64,000 nt of DNA from Prevotella sp. (GCA_023663025.1 JAMPIC010000005.1:1-64000), one strand, 5' to 3'. Shown: positions 16,738 to 26,679, numbered from the stretch's first letter. Numbers and translations are program-made. The notes: a model not told the origin generated them from the letters alone.

Positions 16738-18564
16738 ATGAAAAAGCCAAAAGAACAAAAAGAGCATATTTTTGCGGAAAAGCTTACCAAAAACGCCGAT
16801 ATTGACGAGGACGTACTCCTCGAAAGCTTCCGCAGGAACGAAAACCACAGCCTTAAAATACTTATAGGACTTTACAAGGGGCAGTATTTCAAGCTGTTTC
16901 TGTCGGTGCTGATGTTTGCGGTGAAGCACACACCCGTGTGGGCGCTGCCAATAGTCACGGCGAATATCATAAACGCGGCGGTTTCCGCCGGTGAAAACGC
17001 CCTGCGGACTATTATAATAAACGTTTCGGTAATAATACTCCTGGTGCTTCAGAATTTGCTGACAAATTACCTGCATACATATTTTTACGCAAAGGTGGTG
17101 CGGAACGTTGAATGCGGTCTGCGCAGCTCGATGATACGCAAGCTGCAGCAGCTCTCGATAACCTACCACAACGAAATGCAGTCGGGAAGATTGCAGTCGA
17201 AAATAATGCGCGACGTGGAGCAGATAGAAAACCTTTCGGCGCAGATATTTATTTCGGTGCTTAGCATTATACTTAACGTGGCGGTGTCCCTTACGGTGGT
17301 GCTTAATTCGTCATTTACTGTGTTTCTTTTCTTTGCCGCGTCGATACCCGTGGCGGTCGTTATAAGAAACGCTTTCAAGGAAAAAATAAATACCCGCAAC
17401 AGAAATTTCCGCCGCGAAATGGAGGAAACCTCCGTCAAGGTAATGGAAATGGTGGAACTTATCCCCGTTACCCGCGCTCACGCCCTTGAGGAAACCGAAA
17501 CGAAAAAGCTGGGTTCTCAGCTTAAAAATGTTGCGGAACACGGCTTTAAGCTGGATATGATACAATCCTTTTTCGGCTCGGTAAGCTGGGCTTCGTTTCA
17601 GATTTTTCAGGTAATTTGCCTCGGCTTTACGGGCTGGCTTGCGGTGCAGGGCAAAATACTTCCCGGCGACGTTGTAATGTACCAGACATATTTCGGCACT
17701 ATCGTAAATCAGGTCAGCGGCATAGTCACGCTCATACCGATAATTTCAAAGGGACTTGAATCGGTAAATTCAGTGGGGGACATTCTTTTAAGCGCAGACG
17801 TTGAGGATACGGGAAACAAAAAGAAAATCAAAAAAGTAGAGGGAAAAATCGAGTTCAAAAACGTAAATTTCCGTTTTAAAGACGCTGAATTTCCCGTAAT
17901 AAACGATTTGAGTTTTTCGGTAAAAAAGGGCGAGACGGTCGCATTTGTTGGCGCTTCGGGTGCGGGAAAAACCACGCTGATAAATCTTGTGATAGGCTTT
18001 CTGCGCCCCAATTCGGGGCAGGTGCTTATCGACGGAAAAAATCTGAACGATATTGATCTGCAAAGCTACCGCAGGCATATTTCGGTAGTGCCCCAAACGC
18101 CGATTCTGTTTACGGGGACGATAAGAGAAAACATAACCTACGGTTCGGAAAATATCAGCGACGAATTTTTAAACGAAGTCATAAACGCCGCCAATCTGCG
18201 GGAGCTTGTCGACTCGCTGCCCGACGGACTTGACACAAAAATTACCGAGCACGGTTCAAACCTTTCCGGCGGTCAGCGGCAGAGAGTTTCCATAGCGAGG
18301 GCGTTTGTGAGAGACCCGAAAATTCTCATTCTCGACGAGGCGACGTCGGCTCTTGACACGGTTTCCGAAAAGAAAATCCAGGACAGCATAGAAAGGCTTG
18401 TCAAGGACAGAACGACGCTTATCGTCGCGCACCGTCTTTCAACCATAAGAAACGCGGACAAAATCGCGGTTATCGGCGACGGCGGCATGCTTGAATACGG
18501 CACATACGACGAGCTTATGGAAAAGCGGGGGGAATTTTACAAGCTGAGGTCTTTGCAATTTTAA
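16738..18564 (+). CDS. ABC transporter, fused permease and ATPase (exporter type)
   Basis: This 608-residue half-transporter has six membrane helices in residues ~50-330 followed by an ATPase domain with Walker A GASGAGKTT, signature NLSGGQRQRVS, Walker B ILILDEATSALD and the H-loop VAHRLST. This is the ABCB/MsbA-like exporter layout, working as a homodimer. It is first in a row with the epimerase, SDR and GH5 genes, 59 bases before the next. Substrate unknown; export of a sugar-derived product or processing intermediate is only a guess. Confidence 0.88.
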   Translation: MKKPKEQKEHIFAEKLTKNADIDEDVLLESFRRNENHSLKILIGLYKGQYFKLFLSVLMFAVKHTPVWALPIVTANIINAAVSAGENALRTIIINVSVIILLVLQNLLTNYLHTYFYAKVVRNVECGLRSSMIRKLQQLSITYHNEMQSGRLQSKIMRDVEQIENLSAQIFISVLSIILNVAVSLTVVLNSSFTVFLFFAASIPVAVVIRNAFKEKINTRNRNFRREMEETSVKVMEMVELIPVTRAHALEETETKKLGSQLKNVAEHGFKLDMIQSFFGSVSWASFQIFQVICLGFTGWLAVQGKILPGDVVMYQTYFGTIVNQVSGIVTLIPIISKGLESVNSVGDILLSADVEDTGNKKKIKKVEGKIEFKNVNFRFKDAEFPVINDLSFSVKKGETVAFVGASGAGKTTLINLVIGFLRPNSGQVLIDGKNLNDIDLQSYRRHISVVPQTPILFTGTIRENITYGSENISDEFLNEVINAANLRELVDSLPDGLDTKITEHGSNLSGGQRQRVSIARAFVRDPKILILDEATSALDTVSEKKIQDSIERLVKDRTTLIVAHRLSTIRNADKIAVIGDGGMLEYGTYDELMEKRGEFYKLRSLQF

Positions 18565-18623
18565 TATTCCGCAGCAAAATTAATTTGGATATAAAAATAA
18601 AATTATGAAAGGAATTTGCCAAA

Positions 18624-19643
18624 ATGAAAATACTGATAATAGGCGGAACGGGAACGATAAGCACCGCTATTTCGCGCAGGCTTGCGGACAGCGGCCACGA
18701 GCTTTATCTGCTCAACCGAGGAAACGCCAACGACAAATTGCAGTCCCACATAAAATTTATCGCGGCGGACATAAACGACGAAAAAGCCGTTTCGGAAAAG
18801 CTGAACGGAATGACATTCGACGCGGTATGCGATTTTATCGGTTTCGTTAAACCTCAGCTTGAACGGGATTTCCGTCTTTTCGGCGGACGTACAAAGCAGT
18901 TCGTTTATATCAGCTCCGCCTCCGCGTACAACAAGCCGCCTGCCGATTACGTCATAACCGAGGGGACTTCCCTTGCCAACCCTTACTGGGAATATTCGCG
19001 CAACAAAATACAGTGCGAGGAATACCTTATGAAACTTTACAGAGACGAGGGTTTCCCCGTCACGATAGTCAGACCCAGCCACACCTACTGCGAGACTTCC
19101 GTGCCGCTTGGGGTTCACGGCAGAAACGGCAGCTGGCAGGTCATAAAGCGTATGCTTGATGGCAAGCCCGTTATAATTCACGGCGATGGAACGTCCCTTT
19201 GGACAATGACCGACAGCAGAGATTTTGCCGAGGGTTTCACCGGACTTTTGGGAAATCCCCACGCCATTGGCGAGACGTTTCAGATCACCTCGGACGAAAC
19301 CCTTACTTGGAATCAAATTTACCGCACGATTGCGGACTGCCTGGGCGTGGAGCTAAAGCCGTACTATGTACCGTCGGAATTTCTCGCGGCGGTGAGCGAC
19401 TATGATTTTACGGGAAGTCTTATCGGCGACAAGGCTAATTCGGTTGTTTTCGACAACAGCAAGCTGAAAAGAGCCGTGCCCTATTTTCAGCCGAAAATCA
19501 GCTTTGCGGAGGGAATAAAAAACACGCTGGATTATGTGCTTCTGCACAAGGAATGTCAAGCAGAAGATGAAGAATTTGACAATTGGTGCGACAAGGTAAT
19601 TGCCGCACTTGAAAACGCAAAAAAGGAGATTTTAAAATGGTAA
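18624..19643 (+). CDS. NAD-dependent epimerase/dehydratase (extended SDR)
   Basis: The 339-residue protein has the N-terminal dinucleotide-binding glycine motif IGGTGTIS at residues 6-13. The active-site Tyr/Lys is not in the canonical YxxxK form: the region reads YWEYSRNKIQCEEYL near residues 120-134, fitting YSRNK. The substrate is likely a nucleotide sugar or free sugar. ATG 18624 has GAAAGGA 11 bases upstream. Its stop overlaps the start of the SDR gene, so they are translationally coupled. Confidence 0.82.
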   Translation: MKILIIGGTGTISTAISRRLADSGHELYLLNRGNANDKLQSHIKFIAADINDEKAVSEKLNGMTFDAVCDFIGFVKPQLERDFRLFGGRTKQFVYISSASAYNKPPADYVITEGTSLANPYWEYSRNKIQCEEYLMKLYRDEGFPVTIVRPSHTYCETSVPLGVHGRNGSWQVIKRMLDGKPVIIHGDGTSLWTMTDSRDFAEGFTGLLGNPHAIGETFQITSDETLTWNQIYRTIADCLGVELKPYYVPSEFLAAVSDYDFTGSLIGDKANSVVFDNSKLKRAVPYFQPKISFAEGIKNTLDYVLLHKECQAEDEEFDNWCDKVIAALENAKKEILKW

Positions 19644-20388
19644 ACGTAAAAGGAAAATGGGCGCTCATCACGGGCGCGGCGAGAGGTATCGGAAATCTTA
19701 CGGCGAAATTTATGGCGGAACAGGGCTGTAATCTCATACTCCACAGCAGGGATAAAGCGCACTGCGAAAGGCTTCTTGCGGAGGTCAAGGCTATGGGCGT
19801 CGAGGCTTGCGCAGTTCAGGCTGAATTGTCCGATTTGGACGGCGTTCAGGCTATGCTTGACGAAATCGACGGTATGGGTATGGATGTTGATATTGTGCTG
19901 AACAACGCGGGTATGCAAATTGCCTACCGTACAGATTATTACAAGACCCCCGTTTCGGACTACACCGAAAGTTTTAAGATAAACACAATCGCCCCTGCGA
20001 TGATATGCTACCATTTTATGCCAAAAATGATCGAGCGGGGCTTCGGCAGAATTGTGAACACCACCAGCGGTATACGCCTTGAACCCGAGCAGGCGGGGTA
20101 CTCCGCGAGCAAAGCCGCCCTTGACAAAATCACAATCGACTTAGGCTCAAAGGTCGAGGGTACGGACGTTATGATAAACCTCACAGATCCGGGCTGGTGC
20201 AGAACTGATTTAGGCGGACCTCACGCTCCCAATGCCCCCGAAAGCGCGATCCCGGAATTGCCGTGGGCGCGTTTGTTGACGACAAAAAGTCGGGACGTTA
20301 CCTTAACGCCCCCCATTTTACGGGACTTACCCTCGAAGAGGCGGTTGCAAAGGCGGAAAGAGAATTTGACAGTCCCTACGGGAAATAA
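19637..20388 (+). pseudogene. SDR oxidoreductase with a 3' frameshift
   Basis: This classical SDR has TGAARGIG as cofactor loop (residues 12-19), NNAG near residue 91 and the catalytic YSASK motif near residue 155. Near 20250 the sequence GCGATCCCGG breaks the frame. Adding one C (ATCCCC) restores a normal end, IPGIAVGAFVDDKKSG onwards, closing at TAA 20386-20388. That is 12 bases before the GH5 start and next to a GGCGGTGCGGT ribosome-site region. As written, the frame instead runs to 20407 with an unrelated tail. It is either a recent mutation or a sequencing error. Reaction unknown; probably sugar oxidation/reduction. Confidence 0.8.
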
Positions 20389-20399
20389 GGCGGTGCGGT

Positions 20400-21326
20400 A
20401 TGGATAAAATTGCGGAGAATACTCCCTTTGCCGTTCACGGGGAGTTAGCCGTTGAGGGCGCGTATCTCGTCGATAAAAACGGGGAGAAAGTGCAGCTTCG
20501 GGGAATGTCTACCCACGGCATAGCTTGGCGGCCCGATTACATCAATTTTGAAACGTTTAAATTCCTGCGGGACAGCTGGAACAACAACTGCGTGCGCCTT
20601 GCCATGTACACCCACGAAAGCGGCGGTTACTGCACCGACGGCGACAGGGAAAAGCTGAAAAGGCTTGTTAAAAACGGCGTTGAATACGCAACAGAGCTTG
20701 GTATGTACGTCATTGTCGACTGGCACGTCCTTAGGGAGAAAAATCCGCTGGTGTACAAGGACGATGCCGCCGCATTTTTTGAGGAAATGTCAAGGCTTTT
20801 CGCGGGCTGCGGAAACGTGATATACGAAATATGCAACGAGCCTAATTCCGCGCCCTGGGAGGATATCGCAGCCTACGCGGACGAAATTATTCCAATAATA
20901 AGGGCGAACAGCAACGGCGTGATTATCGTGGGAACTCCCGACTGGAGCCAAGGAATTGACAAAGCCGCCGCCGCACCGTTAAATTATGAAAATATAATGT
21001 ACACCCTGCATTTTTACGCTGCGACCCATACCGACCGCCTGCGGGAGAGAATGTCGGTCTGCGCCGAGGGCGGTCTGCCCGTTTTCATAAGCGAGTTCGG
21101 CACTTGCGACGCGTCCGGCGGCGGAAAGGTTGACCGTGAGCAGTCCGCAAAATGGAAAAAAATCATAGATAAATACGGCGCAAGCTATATCTGCTGGAAT
21201 TTATCGAATACCGGACAGACGTGCAGTATAATTTCCCGCAGCTGCAATAAGCTGAGCGGCTGGACTGCGGAGGAGCTGAGCGAGCAGGGAAGGCTGGTTG
21301 CGGAATGGTTTAAGAGTGCGCATTAA
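20400..21326 (+). CDS. GH5-family cytosolic beta-glucanase-like glycoside hydrolase
   Basis: The 308-residue single catalytic domain has acid/base Glu147 in YEICNEPN and nucleophile Glu232 in VFISEFGTCDASGGG, with WHV and HFYAATH subsite motifs as in cellulase-type GH5_2. No signal peptide, carbohydrate module or dockerin is present, so it should act in the cytoplasm on imported beta-glucan oligosaccharides, unusual for this subfamily. It is last in the ABC-epimerase-SDR set. Activity on cellulose versus mannan cannot be fixed from sequence. Confidence 0.85.
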   Translation: MDKIAENTPFAVHGELAVEGAYLVDKNGEKVQLRGMSTHGIAWRPDYINFETFKFLRDSWNNNCVRLAMYTHESGGYCTDGDREKLKRLVKNGVEYATELGMYVIVDWHVLREKNPLVYKDDAAAFFEEMSRLFAGCGNVIYEICNEPNSAPWEDIAAYADEIIPIIRANSNGVIIVGTPDWSQGIDKAAAAPLNYENIMYTLHFYAATHTDRLRERMSVCAEGGLPVFISEFGTCDASGGGKVDREQSAKWKKIIDKYGASYICWNLSNTGQTCSIISRSCNKLSGWTAEELSEQGRLVAEWFKSAH

Positions 21327-21355
21327 TAAAAGGCATACTTGCGTTTGCGTAATTG

Positions 21356-22113
21356 TCATACAACCCTTTTAAAATCACAGTGTCCCCGTTCTTTTTTATA
21401 TTCCAAAGGCGTAACGCCCTCATATTTTTTGAAAACCGCGCTGAAATATCCAGCGTTTGCAAATCCCGAGGCAACTGCCGTTTTAGAAACGGACATATTT
21501 GTTTCCGACAGAGGGTTTTTGGTTTCTTCAAGCCTGTGTTTCGCGAGGTGTTCGGTGGGACGCATATTCATTGTCTCCTTGAAAATTCTGCAAAGGTGCT
21601 GCGGGGTAACGCCCGAAACCCGGGAAGCTCCGACATCGGAAAATCACGGCGGAAATTATCGTCAATATAAGTCAGAACGGGCATAAGAATACTGCTGCGG
21701 TCTTTTCCGCCGGACATATTTTTATCTATCACCAGCCTGTGAAATTCAAGCAGATACTCATAAACCAACCCCGAACATTTATAATCGCCGTAAACCTTGT
21801 CGGTTTTTTGCGCGATAAACATTTTATTGTATATGGACTGCATTAAATCCGATTTTTCCAGTTTCAGCGCAATTGGCTTTGTCATATTGAATTTTTTCAG
21901 CACGTCGGCGCAGGCATAGCCGTCGAAAGCGACCCACCGCACGTCCCATTTTTCCCCGAGCGGACAGTACTCATGGGGGTAATTTGCAGGGAGGAAAAAA
22001 TAAAAATTCTCGGCAAGGGTGACGGTAACGCCGTCATATTTGAGAAACCCTTTATCCCCCGCGCTGAAAAGTATCTGATGATTTGGGTACCCCTCGGGGC
22101 GCTGTATATGGTA
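21356..22113 (-). pseudogene. AraC-family regulator, frameshifted and missing its 5' end
   Basis: The C-terminal double HTH (SVSKTAVASGFANAGYFSAV, then YEGVTPLEYKKER) reads from about 21600 down. The sensor part reads in another frame from about 22110 down to 21600, including IQRPEGYPNHQILFSAG and a PHEYCPLGEKWDVRWVAFDG stretch. Adding one G to the GGG run near 21625 joins both frames as LPGVSGVTPQHLCRIF. The N-terminal first ~30 residues and the promoter are missing because homology stops at about 22113, where the GH26 sequence begins. It would have been the divergent local regulator of the GH26-GH2 genes. Confidence 0.82.
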
Positions 22114-22856
22114 CTGATATTCGCGGTCTTGACTATATGAACGACGATTTCAAGGGCGTGAACAGACGGGCGGAGGAATGGTTCAAAAAAGGCGGCATTG
22201 TCACAATATGCTGGCATTGCGGCAGCAATTTCAGCGGCAGCTGGGACGAGTGCATGAAAACCGAAATAAAGGACTGGAACAAGGCTCTCACAAAGGGTAC
22301 AGCCGAATATAAGGCGCTTATCGAGGGAATTGACAAGGGCGCAAAGGCTTTGAAGGAGCTTAAAGAAAAGGGCATACCCGTACTTTGGAGACCTTTCCAC
22401 GAATTTGACGGCGCGTGGTTCTGGTGGGGCAAGGGCGGTTCCGAAAATTTTGTGAAGCTTTGGCAGATAATGTACGACCGCTATACAAATTACTGGGAGC
22501 TGGACAATCTCATCTGGGTGCTGGGCTATTCGGGAAACGGCAGGGATTATGACAAATGGTATCCCGGGGACAAGTACGTTGATATTGTGGGCGCGGATTC
22601 ATATTCCGACGGAGCGAACGCCGCTCTTTACAAAAAAACCGAGAATATTGCCGACGGTAAAATGCCCGTATGTTTCCACGAATGCGGACGTATTCCCACC
22701 GTCAAACAGCTTAATGACGGTGAGGCAAAATGGGTGTGGTTTATGACTTGGCATACTTCGTTTATTACGGACAATAACGATGCCAAAGATTTAAAAGCGA
22801 TTTATAACGATAAGTACGTTATTACGCTTGACGAGCTGCCCGATATTTATAAATAA
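22114..22856 (+). pseudogene. GH26 beta-mannanase-like gene lacking its 5' end
   Basis: Family GH26 resemblance runs from IRGLDYMNDDFKG to the stop at 22856. It includes acid/base Glu in LWRPFHEFDGAWFWWG and nucleophile Glu in VCFHECGRIP. The first ~80 residues of a normal enzyme are absent. Upstream bases instead encode, on the other strand, the AraC sensor domain. No ribosome site precedes either possible start (TTG 22083 or ATG 22137). It probably acted on beta-mannan oligosaccharides in the cytoplasm. A terminator follows, and the GH2 gene lies next. Confidence 0.8.
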
Positions 22857-22871
22857 TAAGCGTTTTACACG

Positions 22872-22904
22872 CGAAAATAAGCCGTTTACCGCGGCTTATT
22901 TTCG
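22872..22904 (+). terminator. intrinsic terminator after GH26
   Basis: CGAAAATAAGCCG pairs perfectly with CGGCTTATTTTCG across a seven-base loop, followed by ATTATTTTTATT. Confidence 0.88.
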
Positions 22905-22961
22905 ATTATTTTTATTGATTTATTTCCACAAAATATTTTAAATAAAAAATGGAGAGATAAT

Positions 22962-25100
22962 ATGAATAATTTTACGGCGCACCACGCTGACGGTCGTATT
23001 ACGGCGGATTTTAATTCAAGCTGGCGGTTTATGAAGCTTACTCAAAAGGGCGGACTTTCCGAACTTGCCGTTGAAACGATTGATTTTGACGACAGCGATT
23101 GGACTGAAATTTCCCTGCCACACACCTGGAACGACATTGACGGTGCGGACGGTTGGTCGGGCAAGGACGAGGGCGGCGAGAACTATTACCGCGATTTGGG
23201 CGGTTACAGAAAAACCTCTTATTTCCCCGAAAGCGAATACGGCGGGAAGTCCGTTTTTATCGAATTTGAGGGAGCAAACACTGTCACTGAGCTTTTTGTG
23301 AACGGCGTGTCGGCGGGCGTTCACGAGGGCGGTTACTCCGCTTTCAGGTTTGAAATTACCAAACTTTTAAGGCTTGACGGGGAAAATCTTTTCGCGGTCA
23401 AGGTGAACAACGCTCCCACCGATTACATCGCGCCGATAACAAATCAAGGCGATTTTACGAAAATGGGCGGGATTTACCGCGATGTAAAAATTATCGTCGT
23501 CCCGAAAATTCATATCGACCTTACGGATTTCGGCTCGCCGGGAATTTACATTACTCCGAAAAATATTTATGAAAATCACGCAGACGCAGACATTGTTGCA
23601 ATGCTTGCAAACGACGGCGGTGAAAGGGTTTCCGCAGATATTTCCGTAACAATTTTCGACGAAAATAAAAATATCATTTCCTCCGAAAAACGCGGGGTAA
23701 CTTTTATTCCGCACAAAAAATTTCAGGCGGAATTTACCCTGCCGATTGAAAATCCGATTTTGTGGAACGGTACGGAAAATCCATATCTGTACACCGCCGA
23801 AATTACCGTTGAAACAGAGGGAAAAATTCTTGACAGTCATAAGCAGAATTTCGGCGTACGCACATATTTTATCGACCCGGAAAAGGGTTTCTTTTTAAAT
23901 GGAAAATACCTTGATTTGCGGGGTGTGAATTATCATCAGGACAGCTTTGAAAACGGCTGGGCAATGACGGACGAACAGCGTGAACGCGATTGCAAAATGA
24001 TGCGTGAAATGGGCTGTAACGCCGTCAGAATGGCGCATTACCAGCACGACGGTTACGAATATGATTTGTGCGACAGGCTGGGAATTACAGTGTGGACGGA
24101 AGTCGGAATTGTCAATAAAATGTCCGCCGACGAAAGCGGGAAATTAAAAATTGCCGACGGTTTTAAAGCCAACGCAAAACAGCAGCTTACCGAATTAATT
24201 CGGCAGAATTACAATCACCCGTCTGTAATTGTCTGGGGAATTTCCAACGAGCTTTATCAGATGTCGGACGAAATTTTTGATTTTTATACGGAATTAAATT
24301 CTCTTGCGAAAAACGAGGATAAAACAAGGCTTACAACCTTTGCGGACGCGCAGTTTTGGGGACGTTTTCTTGAACTTCCCGCCGACGTTGTGGGGTACAA
24401 CAGATATTTCGGCTGGTACAAGGACGCGGGTCCCGCGGAGAAATTCGGCGAATGGCTGGACGTTTACCGCAAAGAAAAAGAAAGCCGCCCCATATGCGTT
24501 TCGGAGTACGGCGGCGGCGCGGCAGTGTCCCAATTTAAGGACAATATCGACTGGCAGACGGACATCGACCCTTGGGGTGAACGTCACTATCAGAATTACC
24601 AATCGGCAATGCACGAAAAAATTTGGGCGCAGTTTGCAAAGCGGAAATATCTTTGGGGCAAATATATTTGGTGTATGTTTGATTTTGCCTCCGACGGCAG
24701 GCAGGAGGGAGACACAAATGGTCAGAACGACAAGGGACTTGTCACACGCAGGCGCGTCCCGAAGGATTCATTTTATTTTTACAAATCGGTTTGGAACGGC
24801 ACGCCTATGGTGCACCTCACGGAAAAGGGTTTTGCGCGGCGGGCAAGCGTTGTGCCGCAAATTAAGGCGTACTCAAACGCCGAAAGCGCGGAATTATTTA
24901 TAAACGGCGTTTCTCGGGGAACGGTAAAACGCGCCGACCTTGACGAGGATTTTTCAACGGTGTTTATTTGGAAAAACGTAAAAATTGCCGAGGAAAAAGA
25001 AAGCGAAATTATTGTAAAAGGCACTTTTGCGGACGGGTCTGTTTTGGAGGACAGGGCGGTTTGGACGGGGGTAAAAATACCGCTCAAGAATAATTTTTGA
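22962..25100 (+). CDS. GH2-family beta-glycosidase (beta-galactosidase/beta-mannosidase-like)
   Basis: This 712-residue enzyme has the GH2 order: sugar-binding jelly roll (residues ~15-185), immunoglobulin-like domain (~190-300), TIM barrel (~305-610) and a C-terminal beta domain. Acid/base Glu430 lies in VWGISNELYQ and nucleophile Glu515 in CVSEYGGGAA. No signal peptide is seen, so it is cytosolic. ATG has GGAGAGATAAT upstream. Beside GH5 and GH26 remnants it likely trims side-chain or terminal sugars from imported hemicellulose oligosaccharides. Confidence 0.88.
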   Translation: MNNFTAHHADGRITADFNSSWRFMKLTQKGGLSELAVETIDFDDSDWTEISLPHTWNDIDGADGWSGKDEGGENYYRDLGGYRKTSYFPESEYGGKSVFIEFEGANTVTELFVNGVSAGVHEGGYSAFRFEITKLLRLDGENLFAVKVNNAPTDYIAPITNQGDFTKMGGIYRDVKIIVVPKIHIDLTDFGSPGIYITPKNIYENHADADIVAMLANDGGERVSADISVTIFDENKNIISSEKRGVTFIPHKKFQAEFTLPIENPILWNGTENPYLYTAEITVETEGKILDSHKQNFGVRTYFIDPEKGFFLNGKYLDLRGVNYHQDSFENGWAMTDEQRERDCKMMREMGCNAVRMAHYQHDGYEYDLCDRLGITVWTEVGIVNKMSADESGKLKIADGFKANAKQQLTELIRQNYNHPSVIVWGISNELYQMSDEIFDFYTELNSLAKNEDKTRLTTFADAQFWGRFLELPADVVGYNRYFGWYKDAGPAEKFGEWLDVYRKEKESRPICVSEYGGGAAVSQFKDNIDWQTDIDPWGERHYQNYQSAMHEKIWAQFAKRKYLWGKYIWCMFDFASDGRQEGDTNGQNDKGLVTRRRVPKDSFYFYKSVWNGTPMVHLTEKGFARRASVVPQIKAYSNAESAELFINGVSRGTVKRADLDEDFSTVFIWKNVKIAEEKESEIIVKGTFADGSVLEDRAVWTGVKIPLKNNF

Positions 25101-25106
25101 GCGGTA
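25077..25106. terminator. bidirectional terminator between GH2 and EamA genes
   Basis: TACCGCTCAA and TTGAGCGGTA form a stem that contains the GH2 stop codon, with T-rich flanks in both directions. Confidence 0.75.
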
Positions 25107-25110
25107 ATTT

Positions 25111-25959
25111 TTATCGCAGTCCCGCCGCTTGAAAACCGAGTACGCCAAGCACGCAAAGAATACTTCCCGCAAGGTTTAGTCCCGTGGGACGGGCGCTTTT
25201 TCTGAACAAATCGAGAATAAAAATCACAATAAGTATCATCGGCTGAATAAATGAATAATTTGTAAGACTTTGCGCCGCAACGGCATTTTCGCCCAGTAAT
25301 CCGAGGGCGTTTGGGAGCTTGCAGAAAACTACGGTTATAACGCCCCTGAGCCCTTCGGGACTGCCCGCGGCAATGGACATCGGCTTCGCGGACGGAATTA
25401 AAACAACCGCTAAAATTATCAGCGCGAAAAACAGCGTAAGCGTTGAGGATATGTATTTTTCCGCCGCTTTCATAATAACTCCGTAGCCGAATTTTACGCC
25501 GATGTAAATTATCAGCGGAATAATTATTTTGGGGTAATTTACTTTTTTTCGTCCCGATTTCGCAATCATTGCAAGCCCAACAGCGGTGATAATTATGCAA
25601 AGTATTTTCAGCACGCTCACGCCTTGACCGTACATAATTATGTCCGTAAAATACGAAATAAACAGGGTTATTCCGAGCCAAGCCTTTAATTCAAAGGCGG
25701 ACATTTCTATTAAAATTTTCGCGCCCATTGAGAATTCAAAAAATTTGCAGGCGGCGATAAGCAGTATAAAAATAAATGTAAACGGCGAAAGCGTAAACGT
25801 TCTGTCGAAAAAAGGCAGCAGCAGCGCGAGGAACGGAACAGTTCCCGCAGCCATTAAAAAAGTAAGCTGCGGACCGTTCAGTTTCGCCTTGCTGACCGCG
25901 TATTTATCGTTAAGCGAACAAACCGTGTACATCGCCACGACGAAAAGCATTTTAAGCAT
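25111..25959 (-). CDS. EamA/DMT-family membrane transporter
   Basis: The 282-residue protein shows about ten hydrophobic helices arranged as two five-helix EamA repeats, typical of drug/metabolite transporters. The start at 25959 (MLKMLFVVAMY) is supported by GAGGACTGCAA just before the ATG. It converges on the GH2 gene and shares its terminator. Substrate unknown; other family members move amino acids, nucleotides or sugars. Confidence 0.82.
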   Translation of the reverse strand: MLKMLFVVAMYTVCSLNDKYAVSKAKLNGPQLTFLMAAGTVPFLALLLPFFDRTFTLSPFTFIFILLIAACKFFEFSMGAKILIEMSAFELKAWLGITLFISYFTDIIMYGQGVSVLKILCIIITAVGLAMIAKSGRKKVNYPKIIIPLIIYIGVKFGYGVIMKAAEKYISSTLTLFFALIILAVVLIPSAKPMSIAAGSPEGLRGVITVVFCKLPNALGLLGENAVAAQSLTNYSFIQPMILIVIFILDLFRKSARPTGLNLAGSILCVLGVLGFQAAGLR

Positions 25960-26283
25960 TTGCAGTCCTCTATTCCACAAGTATTTTTTAATTTCCGCGA
26001 TTTATTTCCCGAAAAAAATAAACGCTGCTGCGGACAAAGCCGCGGTAACTTTTTTCATAGTAAATATTTTCTTTCGTATATAATTATACACCATTTATTT
26101 GTTAAAATCAATAGTTTACAATAAAATTATATTAGAGAAGGTTTTGTTGAAAACAGCATAAGGGTATAATTTTAATAACATAAGTTTAAACTTTTTATTA
26201 AGATGAGATTGTGAGGTCCAAATTATATTACATTTTAGCAAAAAATAAGATTTTGGAAGCACAGTATATGGGCTGTATTTGAT
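25960..26283. other. AT-rich intergenic region before prophage remnant
   Basis: These 324 AT-rich bases hold no gene I can support. The left border of the prophage remnant probably lies here, but no attachment repeat was found by eye. Confidence 0.4.
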
Positions 26284-26559
26284 ATGGTTTTGTTTATTGT
26301 GTCATTATTTTTTATTGTGCACTTATATTGTAAATCTAAGCTCATAAACAAGCAGATTTCTCAATGCTGGCACATTGCCCGTGAAAAAATAAAGGACATT
26401 GCTTCAAAGGAGGAAACGGATATGCTTCGTATGCGCTTTTGCCTGGGCTGGCAATGGAAAAAATGCGCAGCGGAAATGCAGAAAAAATACGGCGCGAAAT
26501 GGAACATAAATATGGTGTTTCGTACATATCGCCGATTATTGGCTAAATGCACAAAATAA
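26284..26559 (+). CDS. ArpU/RinA-like phage regulator fragment
   Basis: In this 91-residue protein the second half (MLRMRFCLGWQWKKCAAEMQ then NMVFRTYRRLL) resembles the sigma-70 region 4-like HTH at the end of phage late-gene regulators of the ArpU/RinA type. The first 20 residues are hydrophobic and do not fit the family, so the frame is probably a truncated gene reading through unrelated DNA. Position just before the packaging genes fits late-gene control. Confidence 0.5.
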   Translation: MVLFIVSLFFIVHLYCKSKLINKQISQCWHIAREKIKDIASKEETDMLRMRFCLGWQWKKCAAEMQKKYGAKWNINMVFRTYRRLLAKCTK

Positions 26560-26641
26560 TCATAAAAAGTTATACATTTTGTAAATTGAAAAAAAGCCGT
26601 TTCGGTCTTAAAATTATATTATGAAATATTATATATCGCAG

Positions 26642-26672
26642 AAAATCCTGCCGGCTTTGTCGGCGGGATTTT
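26642..26672 (+). terminator. terminator upstream of tRNA-Gln
   Basis: AAAATCCTGCCG and CGGCGGGATTTT pair with one wobble, ending in TTTTG. It directly precedes the tRNA. Confidence 0.7.
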
Positions 26673-26679
26673 GTTATAT

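Noticed and set aside
20223..20407. Basic C-terminal tail of the SDR protein as a real novel extension
   Set aside because: The tail appears only because of a one-base shift; the other frame restores a normal SDR end and a stop 12 bases before the GH5 start.
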